Shown one piece after another: positions 46,134-54,467 of a DNA stretch of 64,000 nucleotides (the first letter of the stretch is position 1; the number at the start of each line of letters is the position of its first letter). The notes under the pieces were generated by a model. That model was not told where the DNA came from and did no database searches. It was given only the letters and a program-made list of their open reading frames with translations. Source of the stretch: Bacillus haynesii (GTDB taxonomy: Bacteria; Bacillota; Bacilli; Bacillales; Bacillaceae); NCBI RefSeq assembly GCF_001969855.1, contig NZ_MRBL01000001.1, positions 124,001 to 188,000 of the forward strand. Reading direction: 5' to 3'. The translations under genes were made by a program, and so were the position numbers.

Positions 46134-46514
46134 ATGGCGCGAATCGACCACGTAGGACTGATGGTGAAAGACATTGATGCTTCGATCGCATTCTACCAGG
46201 ATGTGATCGGAATGACGCTGAAAGGCAGAATGACCCATACTAACGGCGTCATGAAACTCGCTTTTTTAGGCTTTGAGAACAGAGACGAGACAGAGCTGGA
46301 ACTGATCGAGGGATATAACGACAACCTTCCTCAGGAAGGAAAAGTTCATCATTTTGCCGTCTCAACCGATGATATCGAGGCTGAATTTGCTCGCGTAAAA
46401 GGCGCCGGCATCAAGCTGATGGAAGATGAGATCACCGTATTGCCAAACGGCTTCCGCTATTTTTTTCTTTTTGGGCCCGAAGGCGAAATGGTCGAGTTCT
46501 TTCAAAGAACATAA
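46134..46514 (+). CDS. ywbC: Glyoxalase/VOC-family protein
   Basis: This 126-residue protein has one vicinal-oxygen-chelate fold: two beta-alpha-beta-beta-beta units starting RIDHVGLMVKDIDASIAFYQDVIGM and KVHHFAVSTDDIEAEF. Metal-ligand positions His4 and the Glu near EGEMVEFFQ are present. It may detoxify methylglyoxal or act on another small molecule; the substrate is unknown. ATG at 46134 follows AAAGGAGGAATGGCGAA. Confidence 0.85.
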   Translation: MARIDHVGLMVKDIDASIAFYQDVIGMTLKGRMTHTNGVMKLAFLGFENRDETELELIEGYNDNLPQEGKVHHFAVSTDDIEAEFARVKGAGIKLMEDEITVLPNGFRYFFLFGPEGEMVEFFQRT

Positions 46515-46545
46515 CCGGACGCGGCTTATCGCCGTTTCCGGTCAT

Positions 46546-47493
46546 TTATGGAACGCGGAAAGCCGGCGGCTGTTTTTCGATAAACCTTTTGATGTTTTGA
46601 TATGTCACCTCTTCGATGCGCCTGATGCTCTCGTACGTAGCGCCGCCGATATGCGCCGTGCAAATGACATTGCCGAGACCGGTGATCCGGGCAGCCGGCG
46701 GTTCGGTTTCAAAGACGTCCAATGCTGCGCCTCTGATCTGTTTTTGTTCAAGCGCTTGAATAAGCGCGCTTTCGTCCACCACTTCTCCGCGGGCAATGTT
46801 GATCAGGTACGCGGTTTTCTTCATTTTTGCCAGTTTTTCTTGATTGATCAAATGATAGGTGGCAGGTCTTAATGACGTGCTGATACATACAAAGTCCGAT
46901 TTTGTCAGGAGATCGTCAAACTCTGCGAACCGGACATTCAGCCGTTTGGCTGCATTGTAGTCTTTGTATGTGCCATACGCCAAAACGTTCATATTAAACC
47001 CGGAAGCCCGCCTTGCAATCTTTTTGCCGATTTCCCCAAAACCGATAAGCCCCAGCGTTTTTCCATCGAGCTCATAGCCCATCGCCGACTGCCATAAGCC
47101 GGCTTTGACAACGGTGTTTGACTGCGGAATCGAACGGGCGCCAGACAGCAGAAGACCGAATGCCAAATCGGCGACTGCCGCGGCATTTTGGCCGGGTGCA
47201 TTCGTGACAAGGATTCCTTTTTCATTTGCATATTCCACATCAATATTGTCGATTCCCGCGCCGAATTTCATGATATATCGGAGTCCCGGAGCGGCATCGA
47301 TCAGCTCCCGGTCCGCTTTTTCAACGCCGGCGATATAAATATGGACATCTTTGATATGAGTCAGTAAATCCTGTCTCGTCAACCGATTTGAATCCAAAAA
47401 CGCAAATTCGGCGCCGAGCTGTTCGATCCTTTCTTTCAACCGCGGCGCAGCGCGGTAAAACAGTCCGTTAAGCGTCAGCAGCACTTTAACCAA
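46546..47493 (-). CDS. D-2-hydroxyacid dehydrogenase (phosphoglycerate dehydrogenase-like)
   Basis: This 315-residue NAD-dependent dehydrogenase has the NAD loop GLIGFGEIGKKIARRA and the catalytic Arg (INIARGEVVDE), Glu (FETEPP) and His (TAHIGGAT). The short form lacks the ACT domains of SerA. The substrate is unknown. A TTG start at 47493, right after GGAGGAG, is preferred; the longer frame upstream contains no family sequence. It is convergent with ywbC. Confidence 0.82.
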   Translation of the reverse strand: MVKVLLTLNGLFYRAAPRLKERIEQLGAEFAFLDSNRLTRQDLLTHIKDVHIYIAGVEKADRELIDAAPGLRYIMKFGAGIDNIDVEYANEKGILVTNAPGQNAAAVADLAFGLLLSGARSIPQSNTVVKAGLWQSAMGYELDGKTLGLIGFGEIGKKIARRASGFNMNVLAYGTYKDYNAAKRLNVRFAEFDDLLTKSDFVCISTSLRPATYHLINQEKLAKMKKTAYLINIARGEVVDESALIQALEQKQIRGAALDVFETEPPAARITGLGNVICTAHIGGATYESIRRIEEVTYQNIKRFIEKQPPAFRVP

Positions 47494-47636
47494 AAGCTCT
47501 CCTCCATTCGTCAGGAATTTTTCCGACCAGAAAAATGCTTGTTTCCGATGAAAGGAAACAAGCGAATATGGGGATACGTCAGGGTTTGTTGTCATTATAT
47601 CGATTCACCCTGCGATTTAAAAAGAAGATTGGCATG

Positions 47637-48500
47637 TTAGCTGACATGGTTTTTAGACAATTTGGCCGGCTGGTTAAAGGCCGTGGACTGCAAATACTTA
47701 AAATATTGACGGGCGTACGGGTGTGAGGTTTGTGAATTCCAAGGCTTGTTTCCGCCGCAGAAATGAACGATTGCGGGATTTGCCCTTGTTTCCATATAAC
47801 GCTTTTGATCGATGAGAGGAACCGGTGTTTTTTCTTTTAAAATAATGTGTGTTTGGGCGTTCCACCTTGGATGAAGTTCGAGCCACTGATCATAAAGAAT
47901 CGCGTTCAGCGCGTCCTGGTCATGAAACACAAACATGTCTTCATCGTTGTTATTGATAAAGTCGATGACTTTTTTCGAAATGTCGTTTTTTCTCCAGGCT
48001 TCCATATCGATGACCATTATGCCCGAGTTAAAATATTTTGCTTCATCACTGATGTTCATCTTTTTCAGCCGTTCATGCTGGCCTGCATCTTCAACCGCCG
48101 CTGCGAAATAAGGTGATATGTCCTTGTCCCACAACTTCGATATATCCTCCAACACTAAGGCGTCGCAGTCGACATAGATCATTCGTTTGACGGATTCGTC
48201 ATCAATCAGATCGGGAATCGAAATTCGATAGTAAGCCGCTTTTGTTATATGGCTGCTTTCAACCGCCCGGTCATACTGGCTTTTTTCCACATTAAGAAAT
48301 GTAATGGGAGCCCCGAATTGGAGGGTCGTCTCTTCCAGCCGCTTTTTATTCTCCGGTTCAATCCCCCCGTCGATGACATACAGTTTCACATCGCGCGTCT
48401 GATCCATATTCGTCAGCAATGATGCGAACATCACGCTTAAATGCTGTGCGTAGTTATTGTCTGTACAAGAGATAATATGCATGGTTCGGTCGCTTTTCAT
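47637..48500 (-). CDS. gspA: General stress protein A (family 8 glycosyltransferase)
   Basis: This 287-residue GT8 protein has MHIISCTDNNYAQHLSVMFASLL at the N-terminus, the metal-binding DxD as YVDCDALV and a C-terminal HFCGGNKPW motif. In B. subtilis gspA is a sigma-B stress gene. ATG at 48500 follows AAGGAGATGG; a sigma-B promoter lies upstream. The acceptor is unknown. Confidence 0.92.
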   Translation of the reverse strand: MKSDRTMHIISCTDNNYAQHLSVMFASLLTNMDQTRDVKLYVIDGGIEPENKKRLEETTLQFGAPITFLNVEKSQYDRAVESSHITKAAYYRISIPDLIDDESVKRMIYVDCDALVLEDISKLWDKDISPYFAAAVEDAGQHERLKKMNISDEAKYFNSGIMVIDMEAWRKNDISKKVIDFINNNDEDMFVFHDQDALNAILYDQWLELHPRWNAQTHIILKEKTPVPLIDQKRYMETRANPAIVHFCGGNKPWNSQTSHPYARQYFKYLQSTAFNQPAKLSKNHVS

Positions 48501-48533
48501 ATGTCTTCCATCTCCTTTTCTTTTTTTTGTTCT

Positions 48534-48557
48534 ATTCCCTTTTTTAAAAAAATAAAC
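48534..48557 (-). promoter_or_regulatory. Sigma-B promoter of gspA
   Basis: On the minus strand GTTTAT and GGGAAT are separated by 12 bp, close to the sigma-B consensus GTTTAA-N12-14-GGGTAT. It lies 34 bp before the gspA start. Confidence 0.82.
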
Positions 48558-48579
48558 ACCGGCGATAGGCCGAAAAAAA

Positions 48580-48597
48580 AGGATCATGCAAGATCCT
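48580..48597. repeat. 18-bp direct repeat, left edge of the ydfHIJ island
   Basis: AGGATCATGCAAGATCCT, identical to 53629-53646 in the same orientation. It forms a hairpin whose T tract lies on the minus strand (48571-48579), so it terminates leftward transcription ahead of gspA. Confidence 0.9.
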
Positions 48598-48620
48598 CAG
48601 ATTGTATAGCGTCTATTTCA

Positions 48621-48791
48621 CTATCTAGTGGAAAGAAGCTGCTTTAAATAAAAGTAAGGATAGCCAACAATGATAAGCGGGGCTGCTAATGCAAGGAGTA
48701 TCCATGAGCCCGAGTGACTGTCTCTAATGACTCCAATGAATATACAAGTACCGATGAGAACATATAATAAAGCACCTAAAAACCAATACAT
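48621..48791 (-). CDS. Small hydrophobic membrane protein in the ydf island
   Basis: This 56-residue frame begins MYWFLGALLYVLIGTCIFIG and has two membrane segments (about 4-22 and 30-48) separated by RDSHSGSW. ATG at 48791 is 7 bp after GAGG; the hairpin at 48580-48597 would terminate it. No function recognised; it may be a remnant linked to the exporter island. Confidence 0.5.
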   Translation of the reverse strand: MYWFLGALLYVLIGTCIFIGVIRDSHSGSWILLALAAPLIIVGYPYFYLKQLLSTR

Positions 48792-49234
48792 ATTCATTCC
48801 TCTTTTTCTTTACACGTGTTCTTGGATTGACTATTTTTGTTTCGATGCTTGTCTGTTTTTTCGTTCGCATTGCTTAATCGATCAGGGCACTGATTTTTTG
48901 ACACTTTCTCAGTTCTGATTCCTTTTCTTTTTAATGATAAAATTGTGAGATCAATCGATTTCAATGTTGATCATTCCTTTAATGAATAGTGAGTTCCTCA
49001 TTATTTTAAATGTAAATTTGAAAAGATAAAACGTACATAAAGGCAGAACGCATATGTACGTTTGGGCAATGATCATATGTTGGGAACATCTAATGGTTCA
49101 CTGCACATTGGTATTGTTGTGTTCCTTCTCTTCCTATAAAATGATTGGATAAATGTATGTTACACGTTCAATGAAATGGGATCGATTTTCATTAGTCTCT
49201 TTTCGGTTAAACTGTTAAAGGAAGTGAATGAGGT
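48792..49234. other. AT-rich region upstream of ydfH
   Basis: No credible gene. It contains a YdfI-type box at 49056-49067 and presumably the ydfHI promoter. Confidence 0.5.
49030..49067. promoter_or_regulatory. YdfI-type box upstream of ydfHI
   Basis: On the minus strand 49056-49067 reads GCCCAAACGTAC, identical to box 1 before ydfJ. A matching ACGTACAT/ATGTACGT inverted arrangement spans 49030-49060. This suggests that YdfI also controls its own operon. Confidence 0.6.
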
Positions 49235-50452
49235 TTGAGGAATCCTTTCAAAGAAAAATACTACTTACATGATAGACGGGCATTAAATATGCTTGCGCTC
49301 AGAGTGCCGGGCCTGGCTTTTATCCTCATGATTTATGTAGCCTCTATCGTGCTGCAATTTCTGAATGGGAGCTGGTCCATTTTATTGCTTAATGTGTTTG
49401 CGGTATTGGCCGCCATCTTTGCTTTGTTGCATTGGCACTCATATCGCTGGGTTAAGAAAAGGGTGATTCTGTACTTCGTAATACAAGGCTTGATCACTTT
49501 TACGCTTGCTAATCTCATGACTGACTTCTTGGTGCTGATCGTCATTGGCCTTTATGCATTTTTGATCGGACAGATTATAGGAATGGCAGACAAAAGAAAG
49601 ACGTTCCTCATCCTTTATTTATTGCTTCTGCTGTCAATCAATGTACTATATCATATTCACAAAGGTGAATATTTGCATTTTCTTGTCATAGTTGTACCTA
49701 TTATGACCGTGATTATCACATATGCCGCTACACTTTTTGCCCAAGTCGATGAAAAGACAAAAGCGCAGCTGACTCTTGAAAGGCTGGAGCTGGCTCATCA
49801 GCAGATAGAACAGCTGACACTGCAAAACGAGAGACAGCGTATGGCCCGGGACTTACACGATACGCTTGCTCAAGGGCTGGTCAGTTTAAATATGCAGCTG
49901 GACGCTATTCATGTTCATCTCGCCAAAGACAACACAGAGAGAGCAAAAGAAATTGTTCAACAATCTATGAATAGAGTGAAAAGCACATTAGCTGATGCAC
50001 GTTCAGCGATTGACGATCTGCGCAGCAAATCAGAAGAAATCGGTTTTTTAAAAGAAAGAATTACCTCATTAATGGATCATTTTCAAGAGTCGTCAGGCAT
50101 GGCTTGTTTTTTAGACTACAGATTAGATCAAGTGCCGGACGTTCGTACAGCTGAAAACTGTTATTACATCATTGGAGAATGCATAGCGAATGCAGCAAAG
50201 CATGCTGAAGCAGAAACGATCTCGGTATCCATTTGGGATGATGATAAGAGGAGGCTCCATTTAACCGTCAAGGACAATGGCAAAGGATTTGATGTTGAAA
50301 AGGGCAAGAAAAAGAGAGGACATTATGGGCTTCTCGGCATAGAAGAACGCGTCAGAGCAATGAAAGGCCAATTCAATATAAAGAGCACAAAATCTAAAGG
50401 AACACAAATTGAGATTACTGTACCAATTCAAGGAGAGATGCAAGATGAATAA
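49235..50452 (+). CDS. ydfH: NarL-type sensor histidine kinase YdfH
   Basis: This 405-residue kinase has about six membrane segments (25-165), then a dimerisation helix with phospho-His in MARDLHDTLAQGLVSLNMQL and an HATPase domain (YYIIGECIANAAKHAEA; VKDNGKGFD; HYGLLGIEERV). It phosphorylates YdfI in response to an unknown envelope signal. The start is TTG 49235 with AAGGAAG 10 bp before. It overlaps ydfI by 8 bp. It is more AT-rich than the backbone genes around it. Confidence 0.88.
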   Translation: MRNPFKEKYYLHDRRALNMLALRVPGLAFILMIYVASIVLQFLNGSWSILLLNVFAVLAAIFALLHWHSYRWVKKRVILYFVIQGLITFTLANLMTDFLVLIVIGLYAFLIGQIIGMADKRKTFLILYLLLLLSINVLYHIHKGEYLHFLVIVVPIMTVIITYAATLFAQVDEKTKAQLTLERLELAHQQIEQLTLQNERQRMARDLHDTLAQGLVSLNMQLDAIHVHLAKDNTERAKEIVQQSMNRVKSTLADARSAIDDLRSKSEEIGFLKERITSLMDHFQESSGMACFLDYRLDQVPDVRTAENCYYIIGECIANAAKHAEAETISVSIWDDDKRRLHLTVKDNGKGFDVEKGKKKRGHYGLLGIEERVRAMKGQFNIKSTKSKGTQIEITVPIQGEMQDE

Positions 50453-51083
50453 GGTATTAATCGTTGATGACCATCTTGTCGTGAGGGAAGGTCTGAAGCT
50501 TTTAATTGAAACGAATGATCACTACATCATCATAGGAGAGGCGGAAAATGGCAAAGCAGCAGTCCGCCTTGCAGATGAATTAAAACCGGATATTATTCTC
50601 ATGGATTTGTATATGCCAGAGATGAGCGGGTTAGAAGCCATTAAACTAATAAAAGAAAAACACGACATCCCCATCATTATTTTGACTACGTATAATGAAG
50701 ATCACTTAATGATTGAAGGAATTGAATTAGGGGCGAAAGGATATCTATTGAAGGATACAAGTTCAGAAACCCTTTTTCATACAATGGATGCAGCAATAAG
50801 AGGAAACGTGCTATTGCAGCCTGATATCTTAAAACGTCTGCAAGAAATCCAATTGGAGCGGATGAAGAAGCAGAGCAATGATACGCAGCTGACAGAAAAG
50901 GAAGTCATTGTTCTAAAAGCCATTGCCAAAGGTCTGAAAAGCAAAGCGATCGCCTTTGATTTGGGCGTCTCTGAGCGAACAGTAAAGTCAAGACTAACGT
51001 CCATTTACAATAAATTAGGCGCGAATTCAAGAACTGAAGCAGTGACGATTGCCATGCAAAGAGGTATTCTGACATTAGACTAA
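50445..51083 (+). CDS. ydfI: Response regulator YdfI
   Basis: This 212-residue NarL-type regulator has a receiver with acidic pair VDDHLVV, phospho-Asp in IILMDLYMPE and Lys in GYLLKDTS, then a LuxR HTH (LTEKEVIVLKAIAKGLKSKAIAFDLGVSERTVKSRL in part). In B. subtilis it activates ydfJ. ATG at 50445 overlaps the ydfH end; the longer frame from 50409 is not supported. Confidence 0.9.
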   Translation: MNKVLIVDDHLVVREGLKLLIETNDHYIIIGEAENGKAAVRLADELKPDIILMDLYMPEMSGLEAIKLIKEKHDIPIIILTTYNEDHLMIEGIELGAKGYLLKDTSSETLFHTMDAAIRGNVLLQPDILKRLQEIQLERMKKQSNDTQLTEKEVIVLKAIAKGLKSKAIAFDLGVSERTVKSRLTSIYNKLGANSRTEAVTIAMQRGILTLD

Positions 51084-51103
51084 TAATATCAAATTTGAAA
51101 TTT

Positions 51104-51129
51104 GCCCAAACGTACATACCCGAATGTAC
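51104..51129 (+). promoter_or_regulatory. Tandem YdfI boxes before ydfJ
   Basis: GCCCAAACGTAC (51104-51115) and ACCCGAATGTAC (51118-51129) are direct repeats 14 bp apart. I recall the published YdfI 12-mer as GCCCRAAYGTAC, matched at 12 and 11 positions. Together ACGTACAT...ATGTACGT plus a T run could also form a terminator for ydfHI. Confidence 0.75.
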
Positions 51130-51200
51130 GTTTTTTTTATTTCATTGTCCACTACAATGAGAAGGAATATGATGAAGCAATGTGCTGAAAGGAGATTATC

Positions 51201-53375
51201 ATGTCAAAAATGTTATATAAATTAGGAGGATGGGTTGCTCGCCATCGCATAAAAGTTATATGCGCGTGGATCGTTGTGTTAGTTGCTTCGATAGGCCTTG
51301 CAACCACATTAAAACCAAGTTTTTCTGAGGATATGTCCATACCTGATACACCTTCGGAAAAAGCGATGGATGTCATTCAAAAAGAATTTCCTCACGGCCC
51401 TGATAAAGGGAGCATACGGGTGATTTTCGGTGCTGAAGATGGAGAGAAACTTACTGCAGAGTCAGCCAAAAAGGCAATCGAAAATACGTTAAAGGAAATC
51501 GATAAAGATGGTTCCGTTGACTCGATTGCAAGTCCTTTTGTGAAAGGAACAATCGCGAAAGATGGCACAGTTGCCTATGCTGATATCAAGTATAAATCAT
51601 CAGCAGATGATATAAAGGATTACTCTATCAAGCACTTAAAAGACAGTTTGAAAATGGCTGATTATGAGGGATTGCAAACTGAGCTAAGCGGAGATGTACC
51701 GGGAGCCGAGATGGAGATAGGCGGAGTGTCTGAAATTGTCGGCATTATTTTGGCCTTTATCGTTTTAGCCATTACATTCGGCTCTTTATTAATAGCAGGT
51801 TTGCCAATTTTAACAGCACTGATTGGATTAGGTGTAAGTATTGGGCTTGTTTTGATGGGGACACAAGTATTCGATATTGCTTCCGTCAGTCTATCATTAG
51901 CCGGAATGATTGGCCTTGCAGTCGGGATTGATTATGCTTTATTTATTTTTACGAAGCACCGCCAGTTTTTAGGTGAAGGTATACAAAAAAATGAGTCCAT
52001 TGCGAGAGCTACAGGAACAGCTGGGAGTGCAGTTGTTTTTGCCGGACTTACTGTTATCGTCGCACTTTGCGGATTGACTGTCGTTAACATTCCTTTTATG
52101 TCTGCAATGGGGCTGACAGCAGGGCTTAGTGTACTGATGGCTGTTCTCGCTTCAATCACGCTTGTGCCTGCCGTCTTGTCGATAGCGGGGAAACGGATGG
52201 TTCCGAAATTAAACAAGAAAAAAGGAAAACAAAGCGCTGAAACAAATGTCTGGGGACGCTTTGTCACAAAAAATCCTATCATGCTAAGTGTATGCAGCAT
52301 TCTCATTTTGCTCGTTATTAGTATCCCGTCTATGCATTTGGAGCTGGGCTTGCCTGATGCAGGGATGAAAGCGAAGGATAATCCAGATCGCCGGGCTTAT
52401 GACTTGCTTGCCGACGGTTTTGGAGAAGGATTTAATGGTCAATTAACAATTGTAGCGGATGCCGCAAGTGTGACAGAAAATAAGGCGGAAGCCTTCGCAG
52501 ATGCAGTGAAAGAAATAAAGGAACTGGACCATGTAGCGAGTGTCACTCCTGCAATGCCTAATAAAGAAGGGAACTTTGCCATCATTACAGTAGTTCCTAC
52601 AACAGGTCCAAATGATGCAGCAACGAAGGATTTGGTAAAGGATGTGCGCAGCTTATCAGATAAAAACGGGGTAGATTTGCTTGTTACTGGATCGACTGCA
52701 GTGAATATTGATATTTCAGATCGCCTTAATGATGCGATACCGGTGTTTGCTGTACTCATTGTTGGTTTTGCGTTTGTATTGCTGACAATCGTATTCCGTT
52801 CGTTGCTTGTGCCTCTTGTTGCTGTTGCAGGTTTCATATTGACGATGACAGCCACTCTTGGAATCTGTGTATTTGTTTTACAAGACGGGAATCTCATCGA
52901 TTTTTTCAAAATACCTGAAAAAGGGCCGATACTCGCGTTCTTGCCGATTTTATCTATTGGGATACTGTTTGGATTAGCCATGGATTATCAAGTATTCCTT
53001 GTAAGCAGAATGCGTGAAGAATATGTGAAAACAAAGAATCCAGTCCAAGCGATTCAAGCTGGATTAAAACACAGCGGTCCTGTTGTCACCGCAGCCGGCC
53101 TGATCATGATATTCGTTTTTGCAGGATTTATCTTTGCTGGTGAAGCTTCTATAAAAGCCAACGGGTTGGCTCTTTCCTTTGGTGTGCTCTTTGATGCATT
53201 TATTGTACGAATGACACTGATTCCAAGTGTGATGAAGCTGATGGGGAATGCAGCCTGGTATTTGCCAAAATGGCTGGACAAGATGATTCCGAATGTGGAC
53301 ATAGAAGGGCATCAACTCACGAAGGAAATACAGCCAGAAATAGCTCATGAACAAAGGAAACAAATCAGTATGTAA
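51201..53375 (+). CDS. ydfJ: MMPL/RND-superfamily exporter YdfJ
   Basis: This 724-residue protein has twelve membrane segments in two halves of six, each with a large extracellular loop. Typical blocks are SLAGMIGLAVGIDYALFIFTKHRQ and its second-half counterpart LPILSIGILFGLAMDYQVFLVSRMREEY. The proton-relay Asp-Tyr pairs are present in both. MMPL proteins export lipids or drugs; the substrate is unknown. It is the single known YdfHI target in B. subtilis. Confidence 0.9.
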   Translation: MSKMLYKLGGWVARHRIKVICAWIVVLVASIGLATTLKPSFSEDMSIPDTPSEKAMDVIQKEFPHGPDKGSIRVIFGAEDGEKLTAESAKKAIENTLKEIDKDGSVDSIASPFVKGTIAKDGTVAYADIKYKSSADDIKDYSIKHLKDSLKMADYEGLQTELSGDVPGAEMEIGGVSEIVGIILAFIVLAITFGSLLIAGLPILTALIGLGVSIGLVLMGTQVFDIASVSLSLAGMIGLAVGIDYALFIFTKHRQFLGEGIQKNESIARATGTAGSAVVFAGLTVIVALCGLTVVNIPFMSAMGLTAGLSVLMAVLASITLVPAVLSIAGKRMVPKLNKKKGKQSAETNVWGRFVTKNPIMLSVCSILILLVISIPSMHLELGLPDAGMKAKDNPDRRAYDLLADGFGEGFNGQLTIVADAASVTENKAEAFADAVKEIKELDHVASVTPAMPNKEGNFAIITVVPTTGPNDAATKDLVKDVRSLSDKNGVDLLVTGSTAVNIDISDRLNDAIPVFAVLIVGFAFVLLTIVFRSLLVPLVAVAGFILTMTATLGICVFVLQDGNLIDFFKIPEKGPILAFLPILSIGILFGLAMDYQVFLVSRMREEYVKTKNPVQAIQAGLKHSGPVVTAAGLIMIFVFAGFIFAGEASIKANGLALSFGVLFDAFIVRMTLIPSVMKLMGNAAWYLPKWLDKMIPNVDIEGHQLTKEIQPEIAHEQRKQISM

Positions 53376-53380
53376 TAGAA

Positions 53381-53410
53381 AGCAGATCTTTTACGAGATC
53401 TGCTTTTTTG
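53381..53410 (+). terminator. Terminator of ydfJ
   Basis: Arms AGCAGATC and GATCTGCT with an 8-base loop are followed by six T, 6 bp past the ydfJ stop. Confidence 0.92.
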
Positions 53411-53628
53411 CTTCATATTCCTGATCACGCTGTGAACGATTCTATCGCCGTAACATTGTAGTATGGGATACGGCCCCTCCTATTTAGAAATACAGGGAGA
53501 TCATGGGTGTTCCCTTCACTTGCGGTATTGGCAGATTTTATTGCCAAATCACTCCGACGGATGCTTATTTTTAGAAAGGTTAATCGCTAATATCAGCCAT
53601 GGAAAAGGCGCATTATATCCTCACGTTG

Positions 53629-53646
53629 AGGATCATGCAAGATCCT
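53629..53646. repeat. 18-bp direct repeat, right edge of the ydfHIJ island
   Basis: Identical to 48580-48597. Here it overlaps the ywaF stop codon and is followed by a T tract on the plus strand. Joining the outer flanks of both copies restores one bidirectional terminator with A and T tracts on either side. Confidence 0.9.
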
Positions 53647-54373
53647 TTTTTTCTTTCACCTTCCTAGCGATCCAAAACGGCAAATAGAGAAGGTAGAAGA
53701 AGACGATCGTAACCGCTTCAGCTGATAAAAGATACCATGGCCATGGCCCGAGCATATCTAACAGCGATGCTCCGCCGCCAGGCTTTTTCATCATGTACAT
53801 ATAGTTCGAATTCAGCAAACGGTTGATCAAAAAAATGAGAGCGCCATAAACATTGACGAGAAGAAACGTGACCCAGAGAGAGCGCACCGTCGGCTTATAC
53901 TTTTCGGCTGCAATCATCAAGAGGCAGGAGAGAACGACGATTCCGTGGGAAATAAAAAATTCAAAAAAGCGGAAATGAGGAAAGCCGTACCTTCCCAAGT
54001 CAGGCGTCAGAATCGCCTGCAATGCGCTTCCCAAACCTGCAAAGTAAAGAAATTTAAACAAGTTGAGGTTTTTCGTCAATAACAGAATGATGACGAGATA
54101 AACTGAAAGATCGCTGAGGTGAAGCGGTAAAGAATAGCGCGGCGTCCATGAGTTCACATAAATGAACCAGGAGTGGTAACTGATTTCCGAAATAATGAGA
54201 ACCGCCACAAAGACATACCGAATCAACCGGTTCGATTCGGGCTTTTGCAGCGTCTTCCGAAAGACGAACAGACAAACACCAAGCGCCGCAATCACTAACA
54301 AAGTCAGAATATGGGATGCTGAAAATAGCTGAAACGAGCCGAGCTGATAATCTTTTTGAAAATATGTTTTCAT
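53633..54373 (-). CDS. ywaF: Integral membrane protein YwaF (TIGR02206 family)
   Basis: This 246-residue protein has about seven membrane segments and the family blocks SASHILTLLVIAALG, HLSDLSVYLVIILLL and PGGGASLLDMLGPWPWYLLS. Its function is unknown. ATG at 54373 after AGGTG is preferred to GTG at 54382. Its last codons lie in the 18-bp repeat that marks the island edge. In B. subtilis it neighbours gspA. Confidence 0.85.
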   Translation of the reverse strand: MKTYFQKDYQLGSFQLFSASHILTLLVIAALGVCLFVFRKTLQKPESNRLIRYVFVAVLIISEISYHSWFIYVNSWTPRYSLPLHLSDLSVYLVIILLLTKNLNLFKFLYFAGLGSALQAILTPDLGRYGFPHFRFFEFFISHGIVVLSCLLMIAAEKYKPTVRSLWVTFLLVNVYGALIFLINRLLNSNYMYMMKKPGGGASLLDMLGPWPWYLLSAEAVTIVFFYLLYLPFWIARKVKEKKDLA

Positions 54374-54435
54374 CTTATGCACCTATCATCAAAATATTTT
54401 AACGTTATTTTGTGACAAACCATGATCTATTATTC

Positions 54436-54462
54436 AAAAAGGCCGCCGAATGTCCGGCAGCC
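54436..54462 (-). terminator. Terminator of the galactonate operon
   Basis: On the minus strand arms GGCTGCCG and CGGCGGCC with loop GACATT are followed by TTTTT, just past the transporter stop. Confidence 0.82.
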
Positions 54463-54467
54463 GGGTG

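Noticed and set aside
53463-53687. 74-codon plus-strand frame between ydfJ and ywaF
   Set aside because: No ribosome site, overlaps ywaF on the other strand and runs through the 18-bp repeat hairpin.
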